Assembly (NCBI GenBank): GCA_023426575.1
Contig: JAFAAL010000051.1
Span: 1 to 20,718, forward strand
Source: Bacillota bacterium
GTDB taxonomy: Bacteria; Bacillota; Clostridia; Saccharofermentanales; DTU023
Direction of reading: 5' to 3'
Length of the DNA stretch: 20,718 bases
In this document: one piece after another, positions 6,190 through 14,669 of the stretch
Position numbering within the stretch: the first letter of the stretch is position 1
Layout: the number at the start of each line of letters is the position of its first letter
Translations under genes and position numbers: made by a program
Notes under the pieces: model-generated
Told to the model about the DNA's origin: nothing
Database searches by the model: none
What the model saw: the letters and a program-made list of their open reading frames with translations, nothing else

Positions 6190-7951
6190 CGTCTGCCTCC
6201 TCCCCCTGGATCTGCTGTCTCAAGTACTGCTCCCGATACCAGCCAGGGCGAGCGCTGAGTTCAGCATGGGTGCCGCGGTCAATGATCCTCCCCTGATCGA
6301 GGACGATGATCTCATCGGCATCGCGAAGCGCTGAGAGGCGGTGCGCCGCAATAATACTCGTCTTGCCGCGACGATATTCACGAAGCGCCGCGAGGATCCG
6401 CTCCTCGGTCAGCGCATCGACCGCCGAGAGGCAGTCGTCGAAGATGAGGATAGAGCGCTCATCCATCAGGGCACGGGCGAGGGAGACCCGCTGCTTCTGT
6501 CCGCCTGAGAGCGTCACGCCACGCTCGCCGACCAAAGTCTCGAGGCCGTCTTCCAGCTGCGGCAGATCCTTCTCAAGATCGGCGCGCTGGACGGCCAGCT
6601 TGAGCTGACGCTCCAGATTCTCAGATTCGAGGAGCTCATCACTCGCCCCCAGCTGGATATTCCCAGCGACCGTATCCGAGAAGAGATAGCTCTCCTGCGG
6701 CACATAGGAGATCAGTTTCCGCAGCTCATCGACTCTGACCTCGCTGAGATCTTGTCCGCCATAAGAGAGCGTGCCAGGACGCATGGGGTAAAAGTGCAAG
6801 AGCTGCTTAATCAGGGTCGACTTGCCAGAGCCGACAGGCCCGACGATGCCAAGACTCTGCCCCTCAGGCAGACTGAGCGAAATATCCTTCAGAACCTCTT
6901 GCTCCGTCCCAGGATAAGTAAAGCTGAGATCAGAAATCTCGAGTGTTCCGTGCGCCGGCATCTGAGCCGTCAGTGTCTTAGGATCGACATCGAGGGGCTC
7001 ATCTAGGATCTGATTGATTCGATCCATCGAGGCCGAGCCCTTCTGCCCCGTATTGATGAACTCACCCATCGAGATCATCGGCCAGATCAATTTCTGCAGA
7101 TAGAAGACAAAACTCAGGAGAAGACCCAGTGTCATTCGATCATGGCGGATCTCGTTGAAGCCAAAATAAATGGCGAGAATCATCGAGATCCCAGGAATCA
7201 GCATGCCGAGCGGCGCGTAAAGACGCGTCAATCTCACCGCCCGCATATTCTTCTCAAAAAGGTTCTGACTGGACTCAAAGAAGCGCTTCAGCTTCATCTC
7301 TGCCAGATTATAGGCCCTGACGACACGAATCCCCGAGACCGTCTCCAGCACATCTTCATTGAGTCGGTCATAGGCCGCCTGCACCTCATCATAGCGTTCA
7401 TAGAGCTTCATCCCGATCGTGCGCGAGAGATAGACGATCAAGAGGAGGGGTGCAATCGTAATCAGAGAGAGCCGCCAGGAGATAAGAAACATCATCAGCA
7501 TGATGAGCGCGGGTCTCACTGTCGCGTCAATCATCGCCATGATGCCATAAGCGACAAAAGCCCCCAGCGATTCCACATCCCCACTGGCGCGCGAGAGGAT
7601 CGCCCCGACACTATGCCTGCCATAGAAGCCAGGCCCCTGCAGGAGCAGGCGCTTGAAGATACGCTGACGGGCTAAATAGGAGATCTTATCATCCGCTCTG
7701 AAGAGCAGGTAGCCCCAGATGATATTCAGGACGTAGATAGCGACAAAGACGATGAAAAATAGCAAGAGATAGCGCTGGAGGGCAGACATCTGAAGCGTTC
7801 CATCGACGAGGCCATCTGTCACCTGGCCAAAAATACGCGGCGGCAGAAGCTCTAAAAAGTTACAAAAGAGCATCAGGGGGATCGCCAGATAATACGACTT
7901 CTTATATTCGTCGAAGAACCAGGCATACTGCTTAAAATAGCGTCTAAGCAT
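6182..7951 (-). CDS. Heterodimeric ABC exporter subunit with degenerate Walker B (BmrC/TM287-like)
   Basis: This 589-residue partner half-transporter has six membrane segments in residues 1-300. Walker A is GPVGSGKST (371-379), Q-loop Gln419, canonical signature LSGGQ (481-485) and switch His537. Walker B reads ILIFDD, so the catalytic Glu is replaced by Asp506, as in the BmrC, LmrC and TM287 subunits. Together with the FSLGE signature of the downstream subunit this gives one canonical and one degenerate ATP site. Its ATG overlaps the last codons of fumC by 8 bp, with GGAGGT 7 nt before it. Multidrug-type efflux is the expected activity of the pair. Confidence 0.9.
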   Translation of the reverse strand: MLRRYFKQYAWFFDEYKKSYYLAIPLMLFCNFLELLPPRIFGQVTDGLVDGTLQMSALQRYLLLFFIVFVAIYVLNIIWGYLLFRADDKISYLARQRIFKRLLLQGPGFYGRHSVGAILSRASGDVESLGAFVAYGIMAMIDATVRPALIMLMMFLISWRLSLITIAPLLLIVYLSRTIGMKLYERYDEVQAAYDRLNEDVLETVSGIRVVRAYNLAEMKLKRFFESSQNLFEKNMRAVRLTRLYAPLGMLIPGISMILAIYFGFNEIRHDRMTLGLLLSFVFYLQKLIWPMISMGEFINTGQKGSASMDRINQILDEPLDVDPKTLTAQMPAHGTLEISDLSFTYPGTEQEVLKDISLSLPEGQSLGIVGPVGSGKSTLIKQLLHFYPMRPGTLSYGGQDLSEVRVDELRKLISYVPQESYLFSDTVAGNIQLGASDELLESENLERQLKLAVQRADLEKDLPQLEDGLETLVGERGVTLSGGQKQRVSLARALMDERSILIFDDCLSAVDALTEERILAALREYRRGKTSIIAAHRLSALRDADEIIVLDQGRIIDRGTHAELSARPGWYREQYLRQQIQGEEADDE

Positions 7952-9317
7952 CTATGAGACCTCCAATCATCAGCTCGGGGCGAACAATCTTCTGAAAGTC
8001 TTCAGAGCTCAGAAGCTTCAATTCGACACAGGCCGCCTCGAGCGAGAGCTCGTGCTCATAGGCATATTTAGCCGCTTGAGCTGCCCGGTCATAGCCTATG
8101 GTCGGCGTCAGAGCCGTGACCAGCATGAGAGAGCGCTCGAGATTTTCAGCCATCCTCTTCGCATTCGGGCGAATCCCGGCGAGACAGCGTGTCCGAAAGG
8201 ACTTGAGCCCAGCGGTCAAGAGCTCCACAGAGTCGAGGAAGGTCGAGATAATCACAGGCATGTAGACATTGAGTTCGAAGTTACCTTGACTCGCCGCAAA
8301 GGCAATGGTCGTATCGTGACCGAAGACGCTGGCACAGACCATGGTCAGCGCCTCTGCCTGCGTCGGATTGACCTTGCCCGGCATGATGGAGGAGCCTGGC
8401 TCATTGGCGGGAATCGTAATTTCTCCCAGGCCCGAGCGTGGACCACTGGCGAGCCAGCGCACATCATTGGCGAGTTTCAGAGCATTGGCTGCCAAGCTGC
8501 GAATCGCCCCATGGACGAAGCTCAGCCCATCACGAGCACTCAGTTGATGGAACTTATTCTCAGCACTGTAAAACTTATAGCCCGTCAGCTCCGCAATAAT
8601 CGCCGCCACCCGTGCGCCAAAATCAGCGGGCGCATTGAGACCCGTACCTACAGCCGTTCCGCCAATCGCCAGAGCCAAGAGTTCCGCCAGACTCAGCGCG
8701 AGCTGCCGGCGACTGGCCAGAAGCATATGCCGCCAGCCGCTGATCTCCTGGGCAAAGCTCAAGGGCGTCGCATCCTGGAGATGAGTGCGCCCAATTTTGA
8801 TCAGATCTTGAAACTGGGCCTCGAGTCCCTCGAGAACCTGCACGGACTGAGCGAGCTCTGGGAGGAGCTCCTCTTGCACTGCCTTATAAGCGGCAATGTG
8901 CATCGCCGTCGGGAAGGTATCGTTCGAACTTTGCCCGAGATTGACATGGTCATTCGGATGGACGAGATCTGCGCCCAGGAGCTGATTTGCGCGATGGGCA
9001 ATGACCTCGTTGACGTTCATATTTGTCTGAGTGCCACTTCCCGTCTGATAAATCCGCAGAGGGAAATGCGCATCCAGATCACCGCGTGCGACCTCGTCGG
9101 CGGCCTCGATGATGGCTTTTGCCATAGTTTCATCCAGACGTCCTATCGTCATGTTCACTTCTACCGCAGCCCGCTTGACCAGCCCTAGAGCGCGAATGAC
9201 CTCCAGTGGCATCCGCCCGCCTATTGTAAAATTCTCAAAACTCCTCTGAGTCTGGGCTCCCCAGTACACATCTTCAGCCACCTCGATCTCGCCGAGTGAA
9301 TCTCTTTCTATTCTCAT
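7944..9317 (-). CDS. fumC: Fumarate hydratase class II
   Basis: This 457-residue enzyme catalyses reversible hydration of fumarate to L-malate in the cytoplasm and needs no iron-sulfur cluster. The superfamily signature GSSIMPGKVNP lies at 308-318. Other conserved blocks are GSGTQTNMNVNEV (93-105), HPNDHVN (120-126) and THLQDA with the catalytic His at about 179. The sequence after the signature (PTQAEALTMVCASVFG) is that of fumarases rather than aspartases. Length is close to E. coli FumC (467). It sits 16 bp after a DUF1622 gene and overlaps the following ABC gene by 8 bp, an unusual operon setting for a central metabolic enzyme. The ribosome site before the ATG is modest (GAGGT). Confidence 0.95.
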   Translation of the reverse strand: MRIERDSLGEIEVAEDVYWGAQTQRSFENFTIGGRMPLEVIRALGLVKRAAVEVNMTIGRLDETMAKAIIEAADEVARGDLDAHFPLRIYQTGSGTQTNMNVNEVIAHRANQLLGADLVHPNDHVNLGQSSNDTFPTAMHIAAYKAVQEELLPELAQSVQVLEGLEAQFQDLIKIGRTHLQDATPLSFAQEISGWRHMLLASRRQLALSLAELLALAIGGTAVGTGLNAPADFGARVAAIIAELTGYKFYSAENKFHQLSARDGLSFVHGAIRSLAANALKLANDVRWLASGPRSGLGEITIPANEPGSSIMPGKVNPTQAEALTMVCASVFGHDTTIAFAASQGNFELNVYMPVIISTFLDSVELLTAGLKSFRTRCLAGIRPNAKRMAENLERSLMLVTALTPTIGYDRAAQAAKYAYEHELSLEAACVELKLLSSEDFQKIVRPELMIGGLIDA

Positions 9318-9333
9318 CTGAACCTCGTGATCT

Positions 9334-9687
9334 TTACTTTTCGTTTGCTTCCGGATCTTCTTTTTTGACCTTGAGCTTGTGCTCGAGCTCCCAGTGAATC
9401 AGGACCGTCATAAAAATTCGAATCAGCATAAGGACACCCACTTCGATCAGCTGACGCATGTCGCGATAGATGATTGTCTTCAGGATCTCAGCGCCGAGGA
9501 GAATTTCGAGGGCGCTGGCGAGGCCCTGATTCATCGTGGTGTCGCGCACGTTGTTGATCAATTTGAAGCGATTGCGAAAGATGATGGTATACATCTCCTT
9601 GGCCACCGTCATAATGATGACAAGGATGCCGCAAATCTCAATTGCCATCGCAGCGTATTTTGTTAGTAAAGCGACAAATTCAGTCAT
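9334..9687 (-). CDS. DUF1622-like small membrane protein
   Basis: This 117-residue protein has three hydrophobic segments (about 11-34, 55-74 and 80-98) and a charged, lysine-rich C-terminal tail. The central stretch ALEILLGAEILKTII followed by LIEVGVLMLIRIFMTVLIHWELE matches the usual DUF1622 pattern of a long polar-containing helix and a final Ile-Arg-Thr-like helix. A PsiE-type assignment was considered as second choice. The function is unknown. It lies 34 bp after mgtC with AGGGGG before its ATG, and 16 bp before fumC, so it is probably co-transcribed with both. Confidence 0.65.
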   Translation of the reverse strand: MTEFVALLTKYAAMAIEICGILVIIMTVAKEMYTIIFRNRFKLINNVRDTTMNQGLASALEILLGAEILKTIIYRDMRQLIEVGVLMLIRIFMTVLIHWELEHKLKVKKEDPEANEK

Positions 9688-9721
9688 GGATCCCCCTGGG
9701 AAAGTTTTCTCATCTTAACAC

Positions 9722-10402
9722 TTACTTTAATATCTCTTCAACGTAGATAATGCCCTCAAGAGACATCAACCATTCGATGAGCTTTGCGTGGTCCATACCG
9801 CGATCACTTTTTAAGGTGACGAGGATGGCCACAGAACTGTCGTTGCGGTGCTTAGGATGAAAGATATCAAATTCCTCAATTTGAAATTCCTTCTCATGAA
9901 ATTTCTTGAGGAGGTAGCTGATACTGCTGACAATTTCTGACTCTATGTAGAAAGAGGCAAGATGGGAGCGCTTACTGATCGCAAAGTCAATTCTGTTAAA
10001 AAAGAACATGACAATAAAGATGAAGAAGGTTGCTATCGCCGCTCCATAGTAGAAGCCGATACCGAGGGCGAGGCCAACACTGGCCGAGGCCCATAGACCC
10101 GCCGCCGTCGTCAATCCCTTCACCTGGCTATGGGAGGTGACAATGATGGTCCCAGCTCCGAGGAAACCGATGCCACTGATGACCTGGGCTGCAATTCGGG
10201 TCGGATCTTGAATGCCAAAGGACTGGTAGATGTACTGATTGACCAGCATGGCAAGCGTCGAGCCGAGGCAGACGACGATATAGGTCCTGAGACCCGCAGG
10301 CCTCTTCTTCTGGCCACGTTCGATGCCGAGGAGCCCTCCACAGATGACAGCCGCTGCTAGGCGTATGAGGGTTGACAAAATGTTGACTTCTTGGAGGTTC
10401 AT
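9722..10402 (-). CDS. MgtC/SapB family membrane protein
   Basis: This 226-residue protein has an N-terminal membrane domain of about five segments (9-135) and a cytoplasmic C-terminal domain (about 145-226) resembling the ACT-like domain of MgtC relatives. Family motifs are clear: GGLLGIERGQKKRPAGLRT (22-40), RIAAQVISGIGFLGAG (69-84) and GLTTAAGLWASASVGLALG (96-114). MgtC proteins help growth at low magnesium or in acidic conditions, in part by modulating F-ATPase. Its ATG overlaps the upstream stop (ATGA). The 12-bp palindrome CTCCTGCAGGAG (10410-10421) includes its ribosome site and could form a short 4-bp stem hiding it. No magnesium riboswitch is possible here, since the gene is internal to an operon. 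Confidence 0.92.
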   Translation of the reverse strand: MNLQEVNILSTLIRLAAAVICGGLLGIERGQKKRPAGLRTYIVVCLGSTLAMLVNQYIYQSFGIQDPTRIAAQVISGIGFLGAGTIIVTSHSQVKGLTTAAGLWASASVGLALGIGFYYGAAIATFFIFIVMFFFNRIDFAISKRSHLASFYIESEIVSSISYLLKKFHEKEFQIEEFDIFHPKHRNDSSVAILVTLKSDRGMDHAKLIEWLMSLEGIIYVEEILK

Positions 10403-11325
10403 TTCATCTCTCCTGCAGGAGGTGCATAAGCCACACGTTGCATAAGTGATGAATTGAGTTCAAACTGACCGTTTTCCTCCAGCTCCACCATCCTGCTCTG
10501 CGCCGCTTCAAAAAAATTATCCCGGCCCTCATAACGCCTGACAAGCTGTCTCGCTTGCTCTATAAACTCCAATGACTTCAAGCTTTCTGTGATATAGCTG
10601 GCGTAACCGCGAGCAGGGCTCGCCTCGAGCGCATCCAATTGCCTCTGCATCCTCTCCCCGAGGATGACGAGCGGATGTGGATGCTCATATTGCAATTTCA
10701 GTTCATTAAACTCGAAGAGGTCCGTAAGGTCCTTCATCAAGATTTCGCTAAAGCGACAGAGCTCCTTCATCGTATAAGGATTCGCCTCATCAGCGGGAGC
10801 CGCTTTGATCTCTTGCAGGCGATCTTTAATGCTTCGAACATGCTGTTCAAGAGAATCCAATTTCACAGCTTTTGTTGTCTTCATGTAAAAACTGTCTAGT
10901 GTATCGATGAAGTGCAAATCTTGGACCTTGTCCGGCGTATAAGACTCACGCAGTTGGCTCGCAGCCTCCTGTACGTCTCTTGCAAGGCTCTCATATTGAG
11001 AGGCAGCGTCCCCTGGCAGATCAGCAGCCGACTGCCTTGCCGCAAAGTAATTGAGAACAAGTTTTTCATAGTGATTGAGAAGAGTGAGACAGAGCTCAGA
11101 CTCCAGGCCTCCACTGGCGATAAGCTCATCGATATCATCTCCATTTTGCAAGATGAAATCGCGTTGCTTCTGCAGAATATCCGTTCCATCCCCACTATGG
11201 CTCGCTTCATTCAGGCTCTCCATCTCTTGAGATAATTGCTCTGCGAGCTGGTGCATCTCGTCTAAAGTCAATTCGCCTTGCGAAAAAACGGGATGGATAG
11301 TCCAGCCTATTCTTCCCTCATCCAT
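10399..11325 (-). CDS. Hypothetical soluble helical protein
   Basis: This 308-residue protein is not one I recognise. It is rich in Glu, Leu and Gln, has no signal peptide and no membrane segment, and looks almost entirely alpha-helical with likely coiled-coil stretches (about 22-50, 95-115 and 145-165). A conserved-looking start, DEGRIGWTIHPVFSQGELTL, may be a recruitment motif. The ATG at 11325 has only a weak ribosome site. The frame stays open for 19 more codons upstream, to a TAA at 11385-11383, with coding-like sequence but no standard start codon, so the true start is uncertain. Its stop overlaps the mgtC start, and it follows an ABC pair by 64 bp without an obvious terminator. Confidence 0.75.
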   Translation of the reverse strand: MDEGRIGWTIHPVFSQGELTLDEMHQLAEQLSQEMESLNEASHSGDGTDILQKQRDFILQNGDDIDELIASGGLESELCLTLLNHYEKLVLNYFAARQSAADLPGDAASQYESLARDVQEAASQLRESYTPDKVQDLHFIDTLDSFYMKTTKAVKLDSLEQHVRSIKDRLQEIKAAPADEANPYTMKELCRFSEILMKDLTDLFEFNELKLQYEHPHPLVILGERMQRQLDALEASPARGYASYITESLKSLEFIEQARQLVRRYEGRDNFFEAAQSRMVELEENGQFELNSSLMQRVAYAPPAGEMK

Positions 11326-11389
11326 GTCGGCCGCTCGCTCTTTCGTAGCTTTTTTAGCAGTGAGTAAAGATTCCTCTACCTCTTATGGC

Positions 11390-12976
11390 CTATGACAGTT
11401 GAATCACTTGAATTGCCCGTTCTTTTAATCTATCTGGCAGCTGGTGGGTGACAATCAGGACATATTGATCCCGAAGCCCTAAGAGCTGCTCAACAATCTT
11501 TTCTATCGTCTCTTCATCGACGTTGGCAAGCGGCTCGTCGAGGATCAGGATCTCAGATGGTTTCAAGAGACTGCGCACGAGGCTCAGTCGCCTCGCCTCC
11601 CCTCCTGAGAAGGTCTCGGCACTATAGTTCATCGGGCGGTTGAGGGCATCAACGCTTGCATACTTGTCGAGGCCTAGCGCTCGCATTTTGTCAATTATCT
11701 CTGAATCCTCGACCTCTTGATACATATTGAGATTATGTCTTAGGCTGTCATTAAAGAAGATCGCATCTTGTCGCATGATTGTGATGAGCTCTGGGATATT
11801 TTCTATCAGCTGGGCCTCCTCCCCATTGATCATCACTTGGCCCTCAACGGGCTCATAATATCCTGCAAGGAGATTCATCGCCGTCGACTTGCCACCCCCA
11901 CTCGGCCCTGTGATGAGGTAGATCCCCTTCTCCTCCAGAGAAAAATTCAGATACCTTAAAATCTCGCGCTCCTCCGTGTAGCAAAACGATAAGTTCTTAA
12001 ATTCTATCCTCTTGATAGGTGCCGAAATCTTTTCGCCTCGGTGCTGCGATTTCTCATCAATCAGATTGAGCACATCAGAAACGGGCAGGCGTGCCGCCAT
12101 GATCTGCTGAATATAGCCCGCCTGCCAGGTCGCCTGTGATTGCATCTCGCTCACCAGGGTCATCAGAGTCATGAACTCACCAGCACTGAGATGCCCCTGG
12201 GCCACGCGCCTCACGGTCAGGGCGACCATGAGAAGGACCGACGTGCGGGTTAAAAGCTCTGCCAGCATATGTGAAAAACTTGCCGTTTGAATATGTCGCT
12301 CACTCTTTATGCGGAGCTGCTCCGTCTCTTCTGCAAAGTTCTCCGTAAATCGCGCCGTTGCCTCCGCATTTCTTACCACATCCGCCATCTCGAGCCACTG
12401 GGTAAAGCGCGCCGTCGCCGCCGTCACCGCCTGCATCCGCCCCTGCATCGTGCGGTCAATCCACTTCTTCATCAGATAGGGCAGAAAGATCGGGGGAAGC
12501 AAGAGCACGAGCGCTGCCAGCGCCAGCTGCCAGTCGATATAGAAGATGCCAATCGTATGCAGAATCAGCGCCCCCTGGATCTGAAAGGTCCCGTAAAAGG
12601 AAAAGAAATAGCGCTGGCTGATCTCTGAGAGTTTATCCGTATAGAGCGTCATGATCTCGCCTGCCGGCCTCTGGATAAAACGCGGATAGGTCGATCGCAG
12701 AAGCGATTCGAAAATCCCTTCGCGCATGTCGGCAATGCTCTGCACTGAGAAGTAATGCATATCCTTGGCAAAGGCGTAAAAGAAGTAAGCCTTAAAAATG
12801 GCAAAAACCACAAGCAGGGCCCCGAGCCACTTGAGGCTTTGGCCAAAGCTTGTCGATGCCTGATCTAGGATTCTCCCCTTGAGGAAGCCAAAGAGGACAT
12901 TGATAAGGGAGCTTAAGAGAATGAGGCCGATCGCCCGGATGACGAGGGCTCTATACTTCTGCCAGTAGCGAATCAT
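11390..12976 (-). CDS. ABC exporter half-transporter (membrane domain fused to ATPase), second of a pair
   Basis: This 528-residue protein is a type IV (exporter fold) half-transporter, on the short side for the family. Membrane segments fill residues 10-270; the ATPase domain begins near 322. Walker A is GPSGGGKST (357-365), Q-loop Gln403, signature FSGGE (456-460), Walker B ILILDE with Glu481, and switch His511 in the motif THQ. The catalytic residues are intact. The ATG lies 26 bp inside the 3' end of the upstream half-transporter gene, with GGGAGG just before it, so the two subunits are probably made together as a heterodimer. The substrate is unknown; peptide or drug export is plausible. 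The HQ after the switch position is shared by both subunits. Confidence 0.88.
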   Translation of the reverse strand: MIRYWQKYRALVIRAIGLILLSSLINVLFGFLKGRILDQASTSFGQSLKWLGALLVVFAIFKAYFFYAFAKDMHYFSVQSIADMREGIFESLLRSTYPRFIQRPAGEIMTLYTDKLSEISQRYFFSFYGTFQIQGALILHTIGIFYIDWQLALAALVLLLPPIFLPYLMKKWIDRTMQGRMQAVTAATARFTQWLEMADVVRNAEATARFTENFAEETEQLRIKSERHIQTASFSHMLAELLTRTSVLLMVALTVRRVAQGHLSAGEFMTLMTLVSEMQSQATWQAGYIQQIMAARLPVSDVLNLIDEKSQHRGEKISAPIKRIEFKNLSFCYTEEREILRYLNFSLEEKGIYLITGPSGGGKSTAMNLLAGYYEPVEGQVMINGEEAQLIENIPELITIMRQDAIFFNDSLRHNLNMYQEVEDSEIIDKMRALGLDKYASVDALNRPMNYSAETFSGGEARRLSLVRSLLKPSEILILDEPLANVDEETIEKIVEQLLGLRDQYVLIVTHQLPDRLKERAIQVIQLS

Positions 12977-14591
12977 CTGTCCGTCCTCCCTTTAAGGTAT
13001 AAATGCGATCAAATTGCCTGCGTTTTCGCTCTGTAAATTGGTGCGAGATGATGATGACTGTCTTCCCCTCGATACTGAGGAGGACGTCTTCAATCAGATC
13101 CATGTTCTCAGGGTCTATATTGGCTAGGGGCTCGTCGAGGATGACGATCGGCGCCTCACGTAAGAAGGCGCGCGCAAGTGAGAGCCGCTTCTTCTCTCCC
13201 CCCGAGAGATTGGCTCCTGCCGCCTGAACCTCACTCTCTAGCCCCTCCGGGCTCGCCAGTCTCGTCAGTCCGAGTCTTCGTAAGACGGCCATGAGTTCAG
13301 CATCCGTGGGCGCAGGATCAAAGAGCGTGAGATTGTCCCGCACTGTGCCGTCGAAGAGAGCCGCCTCCTGCCTGACCACTGTGTAGTATCTACTGATTTG
13401 CGCTAGCTCTTCCAGTGCCACACCATCGAGGAGAATCTTGCCCGCATCTGGCGAGCGATAGCCTAGGAGCAGATTGACGAGGGTGCTCTTGCCACAGCCA
13501 GACTCTCCCGTGATGAGATAGTTCTTGCCGGGCTCAAAGCTGAGGTCCAGCCCCGAGAGGAGGGGCGTATCATCGTAGCTATAAGTTAGATTCTGCAGCT
13601 CGATCATGGGATGAGAACTTGCGAGCTCTTGCTGCTCTGTCTTGAGTGGCGCTGGCTCATAGGAGATAAAGTCGAGGACAGTGTCCAGGGTGGGCCGCGT
13701 CGAAATAATCTCTTGAATGAGATTGGCCATCCAGAAGATCGGCTCGCGCATCATCAGGGCGAGACCGAGCGCTACAATGAATTCGCCCGGGGTCAAGGCA
13801 GCACGGAGGACGAGGGAACCAGAGATGATGACCAGCAGGGCCTCAGCCAGCATAGTGCCGAGGAAACTCCGCCCCGTCGTCAGGGCATAGGCCCGCTGAG
13901 CTCGCAGCTCTGCCGACTCCAGCTCCTCATTGCTCTCCTGCTGCAGCGCACGAATCTCTGCCTCAATGCCGTAGTTTTTAATGACTTCGAATCCCTTGAG
14001 CCAAGCGTTGAAGGCGGCCAGATGCCGTTCAGTCTCTCGCAGTCGGCTTTTGGCGACTGCGGAGAGATAGCGTTCTGCCAGCTTCGGCAGGAAGACGGGG
14101 ATCGCAAAGATGGGCAAGCTGAGAGCACCCAGGATGGGACTGAGAATAAAAAGAGAAGCGATGACAAAGATGGCCCGTGTGGCGACCGAGACGAGCCAGG
14201 CCAAAGAGAAGAGAAATTGGCGCTCAATCTGGCTAATTTGCGTCGTATACTTGGCAATGACCTCGCCCATATCGAGACTCATAAAATCGAGAAAGGAACG
14301 GCGATACGCAGCGCTCAAGAGATCGTCACGCAGGAGCTTGCCGATCCCAAACATGAATTTTGCCCGCTGGTGAAAGAAGAGATAGCCAGAGGAAACCGCG
14401 AGCGTCGTGGCGATAAAGACGACAAGGAGATTTCTCATATAGCCCGTATCGAGCGCCAGCGCCTGGTCGAGCACGCGCCCGAGATAAAACTCTGCCAGAA
14501 TATAGAAACTAACATAGCCGACACAGGCCAGACTCCCGATCAGCATGATCGGCCAGACCCTGCGGAAATAATGTCTCAGTCTCACTTTCAT
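12951..14591 (-). CDS. ABC exporter half-transporter (membrane domain fused to ATPase), first of a pair
   Basis: From the ATG at 14591 this protein has 546 residues; a TTG four codons earlier is less likely, because GAGGTG lies 4-5 nt before the ATG. Six membrane segments occupy about residues 12-290. Walker A is GESGCGKST (362-370), signature LSGGE (462-466), Walker B IVILDE with Glu487, and switch His517 in SHQ. Unlike the other exporter pair in this window, both members of this pair keep catalytic Glu and a near-canonical signature, so both ATP sites should work. It is the first gene after a candidate promoter with a 14-bp palindrome, suggesting repressor-controlled expression of the pair. 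Confidence 0.88.
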   Translation of the reverse strand: MKVRLRHYFRRVWPIMLIGSLACVGYVSFYILAEFYLGRVLDQALALDTGYMRNLLVVFIATTLAVSSGYLFFHQRAKFMFGIGKLLRDDLLSAAYRRSFLDFMSLDMGEVIAKYTTQISQIERQFLFSLAWLVSVATRAIFVIASLFILSPILGALSLPIFAIPVFLPKLAERYLSAVAKSRLRETERHLAAFNAWLKGFEVIKNYGIEAEIRALQQESNEELESAELRAQRAYALTTGRSFLGTMLAEALLVIISGSLVLRAALTPGEFIVALGLALMMREPIFWMANLIQEIISTRPTLDTVLDFISYEPAPLKTEQQELASSHPMIELQNLTYSYDDTPLLSGLDLSFEPGKNYLITGESGCGKSTLVNLLLGYRSPDAGKILLDGVALEELAQISRYYTVVRQEAALFDGTVRDNLTLFDPAPTDAELMAVLRRLGLTRLASPEGLESEVQAAGANLSGGEKKRLSLARAFLREAPIVILDEPLANIDPENMDLIEDVLLSIEGKTVIIISHQFTERKRRQFDRIYTLKGGRTDDSLLAEV

Positions 14592-14607
14592 ACAACACCT
14601 CAAGTAG

Positions 14608-14635
14608 TTAGCTTAAGCTAATTAGGGGTATTGTA
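14608..14635 (-). promoter_or_regulatory. Candidate promoter -10 with palindromic operator upstream of the ABC pair
   Basis: TTAGCTTAAGCTAA (14608-14621) is a perfect 14-bp palindrome. On the minus strand TACAAT (14635-14630) lies just upstream and fits a -10 box; the -35 is poor. The palindrome would cover the start of transcription and the first transcribed bases, as expected for a MarR-type or similar repressor site. No regulator gene lies next to it. Confidence 0.5.
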
Positions 14636-14669
14636 GCACAGATGAGAGCGAAAAGCGAAATCTATTCGC

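Noticed and set aside
8052..9188. 378-residue frame antisense to fumC
   Set aside because: No recognisable domain, no ribosome site, and it lies wholly opposite a highly conserved enzyme gene; it reflects codon bias of fumC.
9334..9687. PsiE (phosphate-starvation) identity for the small membrane protein
   Set aside because: Only the general pattern of helices agrees; the central and last helices fit DUF1622 better, though neither is certain.
13611..14621. 336-residue frame antisense to the ABC half-transporter
   Set aside because: Highly charged, low-complexity product opposite a gene with all ABC motifs; a shadow frame.
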